A DNA stretch of 64,000 nt from Streptomyces cyaneus (GCF_004028635.1 NZ_RQJW01000003.1:806001-870000), one strand, 5' to 3'; positions 18,365 through 27,258 are shown, counted from the stretch's first letter. Made by a program: numbers and translations. The notes: a model not told the origin generated them from the letters alone.

Positions 18365-18907
18365 GTGATCAGTTACCCAAGCAGGCACTGCACGGTGGAG
18401 CTCCAAGCCCTGCCGTCGCGGATCGGCCAGGTCCGCAGAATCGTATCGGCGCAGTTGCGCTACTGGCATCTGGATCCCTTGATAGACCGCGCCGCGCTCG
18501 GTGTGACCGAGCTGTTGACCAACGTCCACCAGCACGCCCAGCCGGACAAGACGTGCACCGTCGAGATCGAGCTGCTGCTGGACCGGCTGACGGTCTCGGT
18601 GCGCGACCATGACCCGCGACTGCCGGTCGTGGCGGACGTCGAGGGCGTCGACACGCTCGCCACCTGCGGGCGCGGACTCGCGATGGTGGCGGCGGTCAGC
18701 GAGAGCTGGGGCGTGCGGCCGGACGGGGACGCCGGGAAGGTCGTGTGGTTCACCCTTCCGACGCCCTCGGCCACTCGGGCCGCGGTCGCGCGTCCGCCCC
18801 GGCGGACGACCGTGGAGAAGGCCGCGCGCCGGTTCGTGGAGGTCGGTTCGCGGGTCGACCTGCACAGGCCCGAACCCGCACCCGCCCGGACGGCCGTCGT
18901 CGGCTGA
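18365..18907 (+). CDS. Anti-sigma-factor-type ATP-binding protein
   Basis: 180 aa from the GTG at 18365. A HATPase_c domain covers residues 10-135. N-box: ALGVTELLTNVHQHA; G1-like: VSVRDHDPRLPV; G2-like: CGRGLAMVAAVSESWGV; then GKVVWFTL. This is the RsbW/SpoIIAB-like single-domain type abundant in Streptomyces, where such proteins bind anti-sigma antagonists or sigma factors. The usual DNG of the G1 box reads DHD, so ATP or Mg binding may be altered. A 45-aa Arg/Pro-rich tail follows. No sigma factor or antagonist gene is adjacent. Confidence 0.82.
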   Translation: MISYPSRHCTVELQALPSRIGQVRRIVSAQLRYWHLDPLIDRAALGVTELLTNVHQHAQPDKTCTVEIELLLDRLTVSVRDHDPRLPVVADVEGVDTLATCGRGLAMVAAVSESWGVRPDGDAGKVVWFTLPTPSATRAAVARPPRRTTVEKAARRFVEVGSRVDLHRPEPAPARTAVVG

Positions 18908-18949
18908 GGCACCTCTGGTGGTTCGGTCGCCTGCGGGGCGCCTCAGCCG
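18901..18949. terminator. Inverted repeat at the end of the ATP-binding gene
   Basis: CGGCTGAGGC (18901-18910, spanning the stop codon) and GCCTCAGCCG (18940-18949) are perfect 10-bp arms around 29 nt. It lies between convergent genes; plausible transcription end. Confidence 0.45.
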
Positions 18950-19044
18950 GTGTCGTCGGCCCAGTGAGGTTGGTGGGCCCTTGCCGTTGGCCTTGTTGGC
19001 CGTCGGCCGGCCGTCTGTTGTGAAGGTCCTTCTGCCCGGGGGCG

Positions 19045-21615
19045 TCACTCGGTGGCGATCGCCCGCAGTACGTCCAGGCGTGCCGCCCTGCGCGCCGGGC
19101 GTAGGCCCGCCAGGGCTCCGGCCGTGAGGCCGACCAGTGCCACCACCGCCAGTTGCAGGGGCGGCATCGCGAACGCGAAGGTGCTGTCGCTCGCGCCGTC
19201 GGAGGCCTTGACCAGGACCCAGCCGAGGAAGGCGCCGAGGGTGAGGCCGCCGACCGTGCCGAAGGCGGCCACCAGGACCGACTCCCAGCGGACCATCGCG
19301 CGCAGTTGGGAGCGCGTCTGGCCCACGGCCCTCAGCAGGCCCAGTTCGCGGGTGCGCTCGTGGATCGCCAGGGTGAGGGTGTTGGCGATGCCGAGGAGCG
19401 CGATGAGGACCGCGAGGGCGAGCAGTGCGTAGACGAGCGTCAGCATCATGTCGATGCCGCCTGCCGAGGACTGCGCGTACTCGTCGCGGGTCTGCACCTC
19501 GGGGTTGCCGTACTGGCCTGCGACCTTCTCCACCGCCGCCTGGCCCGCCTCCGTGCTCACGCCGTCCTTGAAGGAGACGGCTAGCAGGGTGTCGGCGTCC
19601 TGGGTGCGGTGCGGGGCCCAGGCGTCGCGGGTGATGACGTAGTCGCCGGCGAGTTCGGACTGGCCGTAGACCGCGCGGACCGTGAAGGTCTGCTGCCGGC
19701 CGTCGGTGAAGGTGAGCTGGGTCGTGTCGCCGGTGGTCAGGTGCTGCTTGTCGGCCTCCTTCTCGGTGATGGCGATGCCGTCCGTGCCGAGGTCGCGCAG
19801 GGAGCCTCGGACGTTGCCGAGGTCGAAGGTGCGTTCCAGGGCGACCGGGTCGGTGACCGTCAGCGCGCGTCCCTTGCCGTCGACTTCGGCGACCCCGCGG
19901 CCGAGGCCGACGGCCGTGTCCACCTCGGGCAGCCGCTGGACGGCGTCGGCGAGGCGCGGGCTCAGGCCGCTGCCGCCCGCGCCGAACGACGGGGTGCTGA
20001 CGGCCACGTCGCCCGCGAAGGACCTGGACACGGTCTGGTCCATCGTCGCCTTCAGGGAGGCGCCGAACACTGTGAAGAGGGAGACGACGGCCACGCCGAT
20101 CATCAGGGCGCCTGTGGTGGCGGCCGTCCGCTTCGGGCTGCGCAGGGCGTTGCGGCGGGCGAGGCCGCCGGTGACGCCGCGCAGGCGGTCGAGGGGGCCG
20201 CCGAGGATCCGTACGGCCGTCGTGGAGGCGACCGGGCCGAGGGCCACGAAGGCGGCCAGGGCCAGGACGGCGCCGGTACCCGCCAGCCAGAGGGACGGGG
20301 TCACCAGGACGCCGCTGAGCGTCACGCCGACCGCGAGGGCCAGCAGGCCCAGGCCGGTGACGGCGCGGAGGCGGGAGGCTGCGGAGGTGTCGACGGCCGT
20401 CTCGCGCAGGGCGGCCAGCGGTGCGGTGCGGCCTGCGCGTGCGGCGGGCAGCAGTGCGGAGCCGAGGCAGACCACGACGCCGACCGCGAGCGGCAGGGCC
20501 ATGGACAGTGCGCTGATCACCAAGTGGCTCTCGGGGAAGGGGAATCCGATCGCCGGGAACAGCGCCTGGAGGCCGGCCGCGATGCCGATGCCGCCCGCAA
20601 GGCCGGCCAGCGACGCGGTGACGGCCACGGCGGTCGCCTCGACGAGGGTCGACGCGGTGACCTGGCGGCGTGAGGCACCCAGGGCGCGCAACAGGGCGTT
20701 CTCGCGGGTGCGTTGGGCCACGACGATCGCGAAGGTGTTGTGGATGGAGAAGGTCGCCACCAGGAGGGCGACGCCGGAGAAGACCAGGAGGAAGGTGGTG
20801 AAGAGGGTCAGGAACTGGCTGGAGATCATGTCGGTGTTCTCCTCGGCCGACTCCTGACCGGTGATGGCCTCGACTCCCTTGGGGAGTACGGGGTCCAGCT
20901 TGTCGACCAGCTCCTGCTGGGTGACGCCGGGGCCTGCCCGCACCTGGATGCTCGCCGCCTCGCCGGGCCCGGCCGTGAGGTACTTCTCGGCGTCGGCCCG
21001 GGTCATGCCGGTGAAGGTCACCTGGGCCATGCCGTCCTCGCCGCCGAAGGTCGCGAGACCGACAACGGTCACCTTGACCGGGTCGGGCGTGCGCAGGGTC
21101 GTCGTGTCGCCGATGTTCAGGTCACCGCGCTCGGCGGTGCCGCGGTCGATGACCACCTCGCCGGACTTCTGCGGGGCGCGGCCCTCCGCGAGCTGGTACG
21201 CGTTGAGCTCGGGGTCGGCGATCCAGTTGCCGGCGAGGGTGGGCGGGCCCTGGCCGCCGATGGGGTCGCCGTTCCTGCCGACGAGCTGGCCGGCGCCTTG
21301 GATGTCGGGCGCGGCGGCCGCGACGCCGGGGACCTTCTCGATCGTGGTCACCAGGTCCGTGTCCACGGGTTCGCGCACACCCTCGCTCTCGCCGGGCGTG
21401 GTGATGGCGTCGGCGCTGCGGACGACGGCGTCCGTGCCGCTGGTCGCGTTGCCGAACATGGTGTCGAAGCCGGCGCGCAGCGTGTCGCCCATGACGAGGG
21501 TTCCGGTGAGGAAGGCGACGCCGAGGAACACTGCGAGGAACGTACCGGCGAAGCGGCGCTTGTGGGCGCGCAAGGAGGACAAGCTCAGGCGCACGGATGC
21601 GTTCATGGCGCTCAT
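19045..21615 (-). CDS. ABC exporter permease, two FtsX domains
   Basis: 856 aa from the ATG at 21615, which overlaps the stop of the ATPase gene (ATGA). N-terminal membrane anchor RFAGTFLAVFLGVAFLTGTL, a large MacB-like periplasmic domain (about 45-270), an FtsX core, a central block of three membrane segments, a second extracellular domain (about 500-700) and a second FtsX core with LALLGIANTLTLAIHERTRE. This is the double-FtsX layout of lipid, antibiotic or lipoprotein exporters, not importers. Substrate unknown. It forms an operon with the ATPase and SHOCT genes, probably under the divergent TetR. Confidence 0.9.
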   Translation of the reverse strand: MSAMNASVRLSLSSLRAHKRRFAGTFLAVFLGVAFLTGTLVMGDTLRAGFDTMFGNATSGTDAVVRSADAITTPGESEGVREPVDTDLVTTIEKVPGVAAAAPDIQGAGQLVGRNGDPIGGQGPPTLAGNWIADPELNAYQLAEGRAPQKSGEVVIDRGTAERGDLNIGDTTTLRTPDPVKVTVVGLATFGGEDGMAQVTFTGMTRADAEKYLTAGPGEAASIQVRAGPGVTQQELVDKLDPVLPKGVEAITGQESAEENTDMISSQFLTLFTTFLLVFSGVALLVATFSIHNTFAIVVAQRTRENALLRALGASRRQVTASTLVEATAVAVTASLAGLAGGIGIAAGLQALFPAIGFPFPESHLVISALSMALPLAVGVVVCLGSALLPAARAGRTAPLAALRETAVDTSAASRLRAVTGLGLLALAVGVTLSGVLVTPSLWLAGTGAVLALAAFVALGPVASTTAVRILGGPLDRLRGVTGGLARRNALRSPKRTAATTGALMIGVAVVSLFTVFGASLKATMDQTVSRSFAGDVAVSTPSFGAGGSGLSPRLADAVQRLPEVDTAVGLGRGVAEVDGKGRALTVTDPVALERTFDLGNVRGSLRDLGTDGIAITEKEADKQHLTTGDTTQLTFTDGRQQTFTVRAVYGQSELAGDYVITRDAWAPHRTQDADTLLAVSFKDGVSTEAGQAAVEKVAGQYGNPEVQTRDEYAQSSAGGIDMMLTLVYALLALAVLIALLGIANTLTLAIHERTRELGLLRAVGQTRSQLRAMVRWESVLVAAFGTVGGLTLGAFLGWVLVKASDGASDSTFAFAMPPLQLAVVALVGLTAGALAGLRPARRAARLDVLRAIATE

Positions 21616-22361
21616 GAGGGCACCTCGAAGGCTTTCATGCGGTCCAGGACCTTTTCGGCGGTAGGGGATTCCATACGGTCGACCAGGCGCCCGTCGGCGA
21701 GGAAGACGACCTCGTCGGCGTGGGCGGCGGCCACGGGGTCGTGGGTGACCATGACGACCGTGCGGGCCGTGTGGCGCACCGCCCGGCCGAGCAGGCCGAG
21801 GACCTCCCCGCCGGAGCGGGAGTCGAGGTTGCCGGTCGGCTCGTCGGCGAAGACGACGTCCGGCTGCCCCGCGAACGCCCTTGCCACCGCGACGCGTTGC
21901 TGCTGGCCGCCGGAGAGCTCGGAGGGCCGGTGGTGGAGCCGGTCGCGCAGGCCGACGACGTCGATCAGCGCGTCGATCCACTCCCGGTCGCCCTTGCCGC
22001 CCGCCAGGTCCAGCGGCAGCGTGATGTTCTCCGCGACGGTCAGCGTGGGCACCAGGTTGAAGGCCTGGAAGACGAAGCCGACGCGGTCGCGGCGCAGGAG
22101 GGTCAGGCGGCGGTCGTCGAGGCTGCTCAGCTCGGTTTCGCCGATGTGGGCGGTGCCCGAGGTGAGCGTGTCGAGGCCGGCCGCGCAGTGCATCAAGGTC
22201 GACTTGCCGGAGCCCGAGGGCCCCATGATCGCGGTGAAGCGGCCGACCGGGAAGTCGACGCTCACCCCGTCCAGGGCCCTCACGCTGGTGTCGCCGGTGC
22301 CGTACACCTTCACGGCGTCGACGACCCGGGCGGCGGACCGGGTGACGGTGGTGGTCGTCAT
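21612..22361 (-). CDS. ABC exporter ATP-binding protein, MacB/LolD type
   Basis: 249 aa from the ATG at 22361. Walker A GPSGSGKST, Q-loop VFQAFNLVPTLTV, signature LSGGQQQRVAVARA, Walker B VVFADEPTGNLDS and switch MVTHDP are all intact. The FQxFNLxPxLTxxEN pattern and the GNLDS ending mark the LolD/MacB exporter class. Start and stop overlap its neighbours by 4 nt, so translation is coupled with the SHOCT protein and the permease. Confidence 0.93.
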   Translation of the reverse strand: MTTTTVTRSAARVVDAVKVYGTGDTSVRALDGVSVDFPVGRFTAIMGPSGSGKSTLMHCAAGLDTLTSGTAHIGETELSSLDDRRLTLLRRDRVGFVFQAFNLVPTLTVAENITLPLDLAGGKGDREWIDALIDVVGLRDRLHHRPSELSGGQQQRVAVARAFAGQPDVVFADEPTGNLDSRSGGEVLGLLGRAVRHTARTVVMVTHDPVAAAHADEVVFLADGRLVDRMESPTAEKVLDRMKAFEVPS

Positions 22362-22639
22362 GCCGCACCGCCCTTGCCGGTCCGGCCGAACTGCTCGTCC
22401 AGGACGGACAGTCGGCGCCAGTACTCGTCCTCGTCGATCTCGCCGGAGGCGAAGCGGTGACCGAGCACCGTGAGGGGCGAGTTGTCGTCGGTGGCGGGCC
22501 GCCAGGGGCCGCGGCGTCCGCGCCACACCGTGCGGCGCAGCAGCGCGATGCCGCCGATCACCACGGCCGCCCAGATCAGCGGGAAGAACAGGATCCACGG
22601 GCCGGGGCCGCCGTCTGCGAAGTGAGCCAGGGTCTGCAT
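22358..22639 (-). CDS. Small membrane protein with SHOCT domain
   Basis: 93 aa. One membrane segment (WILFFPLIWAAVVIGGIALL, residues 15-34), a basic stretch, and a C-terminal SHOCT motif LTVLGHRFASGEIDEDEYWRRLSVL. SHOCT modules often promote oligomer formation. The first gene of the exporter operon, it may anchor or regulate the transporter. The stop overlaps the ATPase start (ATGA). Confidence 0.85.
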   Translation of the reverse strand: MQTLAHFADGGPGPWILFFPLIWAAVVIGGIALLRRTVWRGRRGPWRPATDDNSPLTVLGHRFASGEIDEDEYWRRLSVLDEQFGRTGKGGAA

Positions 22640-22738
22640 CTCGAGTCATCTCCCGAGTCGGTTCGGACGGGTCGTTCGTTGATGTCTCGAGGCTCGCTCC
22701 GGAGGGGGGTCCGGGTCGTCGTACGGCCAGCGGCAGTG

Positions 22739-22762
22739 CGCGTACTTCACGGGAAGTACGCG
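22739..22762. promoter_or_regulatory. Perfect 10-bp inverted repeat between exporter operon and tetR
   Basis: CGCGTACTTC / GAAGTACGCG with a 4-nt spacer (ACGG). It lies 100-123 bp upstream of the SHOCT ATG and 76-99 bp upstream of the TetR start, so it is well placed as an operator for the exporter operon; a stem-loop in RNA is the alternative. Confidence 0.55.
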
Positions 22763-22808
22763 AGGCCGGGACCGCTGCTCCGGAAGGGCGAGGATCAGGG
22801 CTCGACTT

Positions 22809-22830
22809 CTGTAACTACTAGTATGTACAG
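22809..22830. promoter_or_regulatory. Putative TetR autoregulatory operator
   Basis: A 22-bp palindrome with 18 of 22 symmetric positions: outer arms CTGTA and TACAG, core ACTAGT. It ends 7 bp before the TetR ATG at 22838 and is A/T-rich against its surroundings. TetR proteins typically bind such sites in their own promoter. Confidence 0.7.
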
Positions 22831-22837
22831 TGAGGGT

Positions 22838-23425
22838 ATGAGCACCTCGGACACCTCGGACCGACTGATCGAGTCCACCCGGGAACTGCTGTGGGAGCGC
22901 GGCTATGTGGGCACCAGCCCCAAGGCGATCCTGGAGCGCGCGGGCGCCGGGCAGGGCAGCATGTACCACCACTTCAAGGGGAAGCCGGATCTCGCCCTGG
23001 CCGCGATCCGGCGTACCGCCGAGGAGATGCGGGCTACCGCCGCGGGAGTACTCGACGCTCCGGGCACACCGTACGAGCGCATCGAGGCGTATCTGCGGCG
23101 CGAGCGCGATGTGCTGCGTGGCTGTCCGGTCGGGCGGCTGACGATGGACCCGGACGTGATCGCCAGCGACGAACTGCGGGCGCCCGTCGACGAGACGCTC
23201 GACTGGCTGCGGGAACGGCTCGCCGGGATCGTCGACGAGGGCAAGGAGCAGGGCCAGTTCGCGCCCGGGCTCGACGGCGAGTCGATCGCGGCGACGATCG
23301 TCGCGACCGTCCAGGGCGGCTACGTCCTCGCCCGCGCGTCCGGTTCGCCCGCCGCCTTCGAGGTGGGCGTGCGGGGCCTGCTCTCCCTTCTCTCACTGCG
23401 CCAGGACCACCAGGAAGGCGCCTGA
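22838..23425 (+). CDS. TetR/AcrR-family regulator
   Basis: 195 aa from the ATG at 22838; ATG 22823 is in frame but lies inside the operator. N-terminal HTH: RLIESTRELLWERGYVGTSP, then AILERAGAGQGSMYHHFKGK. The C-terminal ligand domain has CPVGRLTMDPDV, close to the TetR_C_LfrR/YxaF type. It probably represses itself and its downstream genes, and perhaps the divergent exporter. The stop overlaps the next start (TGATG). Confidence 0.92.
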   Translation: MSTSDTSDRLIESTRELLWERGYVGTSPKAILERAGAGQGSMYHHFKGKPDLALAAIRRTAEEMRATAAGVLDAPGTPYERIEAYLRRERDVLRGCPVGRLTMDPDVIASDELRAPVDETLDWLRERLAGIVDEGKEQGQFAPGLDGESIAATIVATVQGGYVLARASGSPAAFEVGVRGLLSLLSLRQDHQEGA

Positions 23426-23997
23426 TGCACGCGATGCAGTACGAGCTCGCCCTGCCCGCCGACTACGACATGGGGATCATCCGCCGTCGCGTGGCCGGCA
23501 AGGGGCATCTGCTCGACCACTGGCCGGGCCTGGGCCTCAAGGCCTATCTGATGCGTGAGCGCGGTGTGCACGGATCGCCGGTCAACCAATACGCGCCGTT
23601 CTATCTGTGGAACACGGGCGCGGGCATGAACGCCTTCCTCTGGGGCGGCCCTTTCCAGGGCGTCGTCGACGACTTCGGCCGCCCGACGGTCCGGCAGTGG
23701 TCCGGGCTGGCGTACGCGGAGGGCGGGGCCACCGACTCCCCCGCGCGGGTCGCGGTACTGCAGCGCCAACTGGTGCCGGACGAGGGGCTGTTGACCGATG
23801 TCATGGCGGACGCGGCGCGGGAGACCGAGCGGCTGGCCCGCGAGGGCGGCGCGGTGCTCTCGGCGGCTGCCGTGGACACGAGCCGTTGGGAGCTGATCCA
23901 CTTCTCCCTCTGGGAGAACGAGACGCCCAAGGCCGACGGCGACATGTACGAGGTGCTGCACATGTCCGCGCCGGGGCGGGACCGATTGCCGGGCTGA
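23425..23997 (+). CDS. DUF4865 family protein
   Basis: 190 aa. Starts MHAMQYELALPADYDMGIIR and contains GLKAYLMRERGVHGSPVNQY, FYLWNTGAGMNAFLWGGPF and IHFSLWENETPKADGD. It appears to belong to the DUF4865 family (ferredoxin-like fold), function unknown. Its start overlaps the TetR stop, so it should be co-translated and TetR-controlled. Conserved Trp, His and Asn suggest ligand binding or catalysis. Confidence 0.82.
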   Translation: MHAMQYELALPADYDMGIIRRRVAGKGHLLDHWPGLGLKAYLMRERGVHGSPVNQYAPFYLWNTGAGMNAFLWGGPFQGVVDDFGRPTVRQWSGLAYAEGGATDSPARVAVLQRQLVPDEGLLTDVMADAARETERLAREGGAVLSAAAVDTSRWELIHFSLWENETPKADGDMYEVLHMSAPGRDRLPG

Positions 23998-24014
23998 CAA
24001 GGAAAGGCGAAGAC

Positions 24015-24191
24015 ATGGCACTGGAGATGCGCGATCGCTGCGAGCGCTGTGAGACGGCGGGGCTGCCGCTCGACGCACCTGCCCGTATCTGCTCGTACGA
24101 ATGCACCTTCTGTGTGCCGTGCAGCGAGGCCATGCGGGACATCTGTCCCAACTGCGGTGGCGAGCTGGTCCCCAGACCTCGCCGTAAGTGA
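24015..24191 (+). CDS. DUF1272 Cys-rich small protein
   Basis: 58 aa from the ATG at 24015 (GGAAAGG upstream). Four CxxC-type pairs or near pairs: RCERCETAGLPLD, ICSYECTFCVPCSEAM and ICPNCGGEL. This is a two-zinc-knuckle DUF1272 protein. Function unknown; part of the TetR-led operon. Confidence 0.88.
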   Translation: MALEMRDRCERCETAGLPLDAPARICSYECTFCVPCSEAMRDICPNCGGELVPRPRRK

Positions 24192-24232
24192 CGAACATGA
24201 CGTTCGCGACGCTCGTGACAAGGAGATCCCAC

Positions 24233-24664
24233 ATGCCCTTCGTCCGCATCGACGCCCTGGAAGCCGACCCCGAGCGGCTGGACGCCCTCGGCCGTGCCGT
24301 GCACGACGCCCTGGTGGAGGCGATCGGGATCCCGCCCGACGACCGGTTCCAGGTGCTGGTCGGCCACGACGGCACCCGAAGCACACTGCGCTATGACAGC
24401 GACTATCTCGGCATCCACCGGGACGACGGCCTCGTGTACGTCACGATCACCCTGCGCTCCGGGCGGACCCCCGCGCAGAAGCAGGCGCTGTACCGGCGGA
24501 TCGCCGAACTCGCCCACGCCTACGCGGGGACCGAGCCGCGGAACGTGTTCGTCAACCTCATCGAGAACGAGCCGATCAACTGGTCGTTCGGCGAGGGAGT
24601 GGCGCAGTACGCCGACTCGCCCGCCCCCGTCGACTCACCCGCCCTCACCGGACCGTCGTCGTAG
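24233..24664 (+). CDS. Tautomerase-family protein
   Basis: 143 aa from the ATG at 24233, with AAGGAGA upstream, giving the required MPFVRIDALEADPERLDAL start in which Pro2 (Pro1 of the mature enzyme) is the catalytic base. Two 4-OT/MIF-like repeats follow, with VQVL-type strand FQVLVGHD, LRSGRTPAQKQALYRRI and EPRNVFVNLIENEPINWSFG. It likely tautomerises or dehalogenates small enols or unsaturated acids. Last of the TetR operon; the operon may detoxify reactive organics. Confidence 0.85.
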   Translation: MPFVRIDALEADPERLDALGRAVHDALVEAIGIPPDDRFQVLVGHDGTRSTLRYDSDYLGIHRDDGLVYVTITLRSGRTPAQKQALYRRIAELAHAYAGTEPRNVFVNLIENEPINWSFGEGVAQYADSPAPVDSPALTGPSS

Positions 24665-24689
24665 GCCACCGCGATGTCGCTGTCGAGCC

Positions 24690-25157
24690 TCACGGCTCCC
24701 TGAGGTCGAGGCGGCCGACGAGGTCCAGGCGGCCGATGCGGGCCACGTTCTCCCGGTCCTCGGCGTCCGCGCTGGCCTCGGCCGCGAACCAGGCGTCGAG
24801 GATCTCCTTGAGCAGCGGCTCGGACGTCAGACGCAGGCTGAGCGCGAGCACGTTGGCGTCGTTCCAGCGGCGAGCGCCGTCCGCCGTGTACGCGTCCGTG
24901 CACAGGGCGGCCCGTACACCCGGCACCTTGTTCGCGGCGATCGACGCGCCGGTGCCGGTCCAGCAGCACACGACGGCCTGGTCGGCCGTCCCGGCGGCGA
25001 CCTCGCGGGCGGCCGCCTCGGAGCAGGCGGCCCACTGGGGGTCGTCGCCGGGGCTGAGCGCCCCGTGGGTGACGACGTCGTGGCCGCGACCGCGCAGCTC
25101 GGTGACGAGGAGACGGGCCACGGGTTCGTCCATGTCCGAGGAGACGGAGATCCGCAT
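24690..25157 (-). CDS. RpiB/LacAB-family sugar-phosphate isomerase-like
   Basis: 155 aa from [12 protein letters not shown] (ATG 25157; ATG 25175 possible). It keeps the family outline: [39 protein letters not shown], and [15 protein letters not shown] with the NDANVL motif. The Cys of the CxTGxG active-site loop is present (CCWTGTG). Family members interconvert ribose/allose or galactose phosphates; the first Asp-His-Ala-Gly motif is altered to DMDEP, so the substrate may differ. Lies alone between unrelated genes. Confidence 0.8.
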   Translation of the reverse strand: MRISVSSDMDEPVARLLVTELRGRGHDVVTHGALSPGDDPQWAACSEAAAREVAAGTADQAVVCCWTGTGASIAANKVPGVRAALCTDAYTADGARRWNDANVLALSLRLTSEPLLKEILDAWFAAEASADAEDRENVARIGRLDLVGRLDLREP

Positions 25158-25276
25158 GTCTCGAAGAGTACCCATGTCCGCCGGGAGTGCGGCCGTCCGA
25201 GCGGCGGCCGAGCATGGAGGTGGCCGCCGGTAACGGCCGAACCGAGATGACCGCCGGGAACGGCCGAGGAGGGATC

Positions 25277-25564
25277 ATGGCGACCCTGCACATCGAGCAT
25301 CCGATCACGGACTTCGCCACCTGGAAGACCGCCTTCGACCGCTTCGCTCCGGCGCGCGCCGACGCGGGCGTACGCCACTACCGTGTCCAGCAGCCCGTCG
25401 ACGACCCCGCCTACGTCGTCGTCGACCTGGACTTCGACGACGCGGCCGACGCCGAGCGGTTCCTGGGCTTCCTCAGGACAAGGGTGTGGTCCTCGTCCGA
25501 GAGCGCGCCCGCCCTGGCCGGAGCGCCTCGGACGCGGATCCTGGAGACGGCCGAGGAGCGGTGA
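25277..25564 (+). CDS. Small dimeric alpha/beta-barrel-like protein
   Basis: 95 aa from the ATG at 25277, with GAGGAGGG upstream. [40 protein letters not shown] and [13 protein letters not shown] suggest a ferredoxin-like fold similar to antibiotic-biosynthesis-monooxygenase/cyclase proteins. Function unknown. It likely forms a pair with the NTF2-like gene 28 bp downstream. Confidence 0.7.
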   Translation: MATLHIEHPITDFATWKTAFDRFAPARADAGVRHYRVQQPVDDPAYVVVDLDFDDAADAERFLGFLRTRVWSSSESAPALAGAPRTRILETAEER

Positions 25565-25592
25565 GCCCGCTGCCGGGAAGGGGAGTGTGGGG

Positions 25593-25970
25593 ATGGATCC
25601 GGTGGACGTCGTCCGGCGCTTCAACGCCGCGATCAACGACCAGGACCTCACAGACCTGGCGTCGCTGATGTCCGACGACCACACCTTCGTCGACACCGAC
25701 GGCGGTACCGTCCGCGGGAAGCAGGCCTGCCTCGATGCGTGGCGCGGGTTCTTCACGGCCTTCGGGGACTACCGCAACGTGTTCACCGAGCTGACCGTCC
25801 ACGACGACGTCGCCACGGTGTCCGGATACTCGGTCTGCTCACGGCCGGAGCTGGCGGGCCCGGCGCTGTGGACCGCCCGTGTCACGGGCGCACTGGTCGG
25901 CGAGTGGCGGGTGTACGAGGACACGCCACAGGTACGCCGCGAGCTCGGCCTGCCGCAACAGGCCCACTAG
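25593..25970 (+). CDS. NTF2-like / SnoaL-type protein
   Basis: 125 aa from the ATG at 25593. Pattern DVVRRFNAAINDQDLTDLAS, HTFVDTDGGTVRGKQACLDA and FGDYRNVFTELTVHDDVATV is that of nuclear-transport-factor-2-like proteins, with a hydrophobic cone pocket used by isomerases and cyclases. Substrate unknown. Convergent with the ROK gene only 10 bp away. Confidence 0.82.
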   Translation: MDPVDVVRRFNAAINDQDLTDLASLMSDDHTFVDTDGGTVRGKQACLDAWRGFFTAFGDYRNVFTELTVHDDVATVSGYSVCSRPELAGPALWTARVTGALVGEWRVYEDTPQVRRELGLPQQAH

Positions 25971-25980
25971 GCCGACGGGA

Positions 25981-27222
25981 CTAATGGGCGAGCGCCCCCA
26001 GCGGATCGTCCAGCACCGGCTGCCAGGCCAACTCGGCCGCGCCGACGAGGCTGTTGTGGTCGAGGGTGCACGCGAGGATCGGGACGCCGCCGCTCTGGCC
26101 CCACAGGCTGCGGTCGGCGACGACCGCGCGCAGGCGGCCGGGGTCGGCGTCCAGGAGGGTGCGGTGGAGGCCGCCGAGGATGATGCGGTCCGGGTTGAGG
26201 ATGTTGACCAGGCCGGCCAGGCCCAGGCCGAGGCGGTCGATGAGGGCCTCGGTGGCCGTGCGGACCGCCGGGTCGTCGTACCGGGTACGGATCAGGTCCT
26301 TGGCCTGCTGGAGCAGGGAGACCTCGGGGCCCGGCTCGCGGCCGGCCGCCGTGAGGAGAGCCAGCGGGTCGGCTTCAACGTCGAGGCAGCCGCGGCTGCC
26401 GCAGTGGCAGGGTCTGCCCTCGGGGTTCACGGTGAGATGGCCGACCTCCAGGGCCAGGCCCGAACTGCCGGTGTGCAGACGGCCGTCCAGCACGAGCGCA
26501 CCGCCGACGCCCCGGTGCCCCGTGGCCACGCACAGCAGATGGCGGGCGCCGCGACCCGCGCCGTGCCGGTGCTCGGCGAGGGCGGCGAGGTTGACGTCGT
26601 TGCCGGCGAAGGCCGGTCCGGTGATCCCGGCCTCGCGCACGCGCTCCGCGAAGATACGGCGGACGGGCGCACCCACGGGCCAGGCCAGGTGCAGCGGGTT
26701 GAGCGCCAGGCCGTCCGGTTCCGCGACGGCGGACGGTACGGCGAGTCCGGCGCCGACGCAGCGCCGTCCGGTCGTGCGCAGCAGGTCGGCGCCCGCTTCG
26801 ACGACCGAGCCGAGGACCTTGGCCGGATCGGCGTCCACCGTCTCGCAGCCGGGCGCGGTGGCGACGATACGGCCGCCGAGGCCGACCAGCGCCGCCCGGA
26901 AGCCGTCGGCATGTACCTGTGCGGCGAGGACGACCGGCCCGTCCTCGGCGACCGCCAGCCGGTGCGAGGGCCGGCCCTGCGAACCGGCCGCGGCGCCGGG
27001 CCGGGCGTCGACCCGGATCAGGCCGAGCGCCTCCAGCTCGGCGGCGACCGCGCCGGCCGTGGCCCGGGTCACGCCGAGCTCGGCGGTGAGGACGGCACGC
27101 GTGGGGGCGCGTCCGGTGTGCACGAGCTCCAACGCGGGTCCGAGCGCACCGCGCCCCCGGTCCAACCGCGTCCTCGAGGTGGTCCCTTCCCCCGCCGGCC
27201 GGGGGTCCGCCTTGCCGCTCAT
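25981..27222 (-). CDS. ROK-family regulator/sugar kinase
   Basis: 413 aa. N-terminal winged HTH (residues 28-75: PTRAVLTAELGVTRATAGAV) followed by a ROK kinase-fold domain. The zinc motif CHCGSRGCLDVE is present, as are GLAVPSAV, NDVNLAALAEH and ALEVGHLTVNPEG. NagC/XylR-type ROK proteins repress sugar genes and sense sugars; the kinase activity is often lost. Sugar identity unknown; no sugar genes adjacent. Confidence 0.9.
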   Translation of the reverse strand: MSGKADPRPAGEGTTSRTRLDRGRGALGPALELVHTGRAPTRAVLTAELGVTRATAGAVAAELEALGLIRVDARPGAAAGSQGRPSHRLAVAEDGPVVLAAQVHADGFRAALVGLGGRIVATAPGCETVDADPAKVLGSVVEAGADLLRTTGRRCVGAGLAVPSAVAEPDGLALNPLHLAWPVGAPVRRIFAERVREAGITGPAFAGNDVNLAALAEHRHGAGRGARHLLCVATGHRGVGGALVLDGRLHTGSSGLALEVGHLTVNPEGRPCHCGSRGCLDVEADPLALLTAAGREPGPEVSLLQQAKDLIRTRYDDPAVRTATEALIDRLGLGLAGLVNILNPDRIILGGLHRTLLDADPGRLRAVVADRSLWGQSGGVPILACTLDHNSLVGAAELAWQPVLDDPLGALAH

Positions 27223-27258
27223 GAGGGCGAGTCTCCCATGATCCGCAGATGTGGCGGC

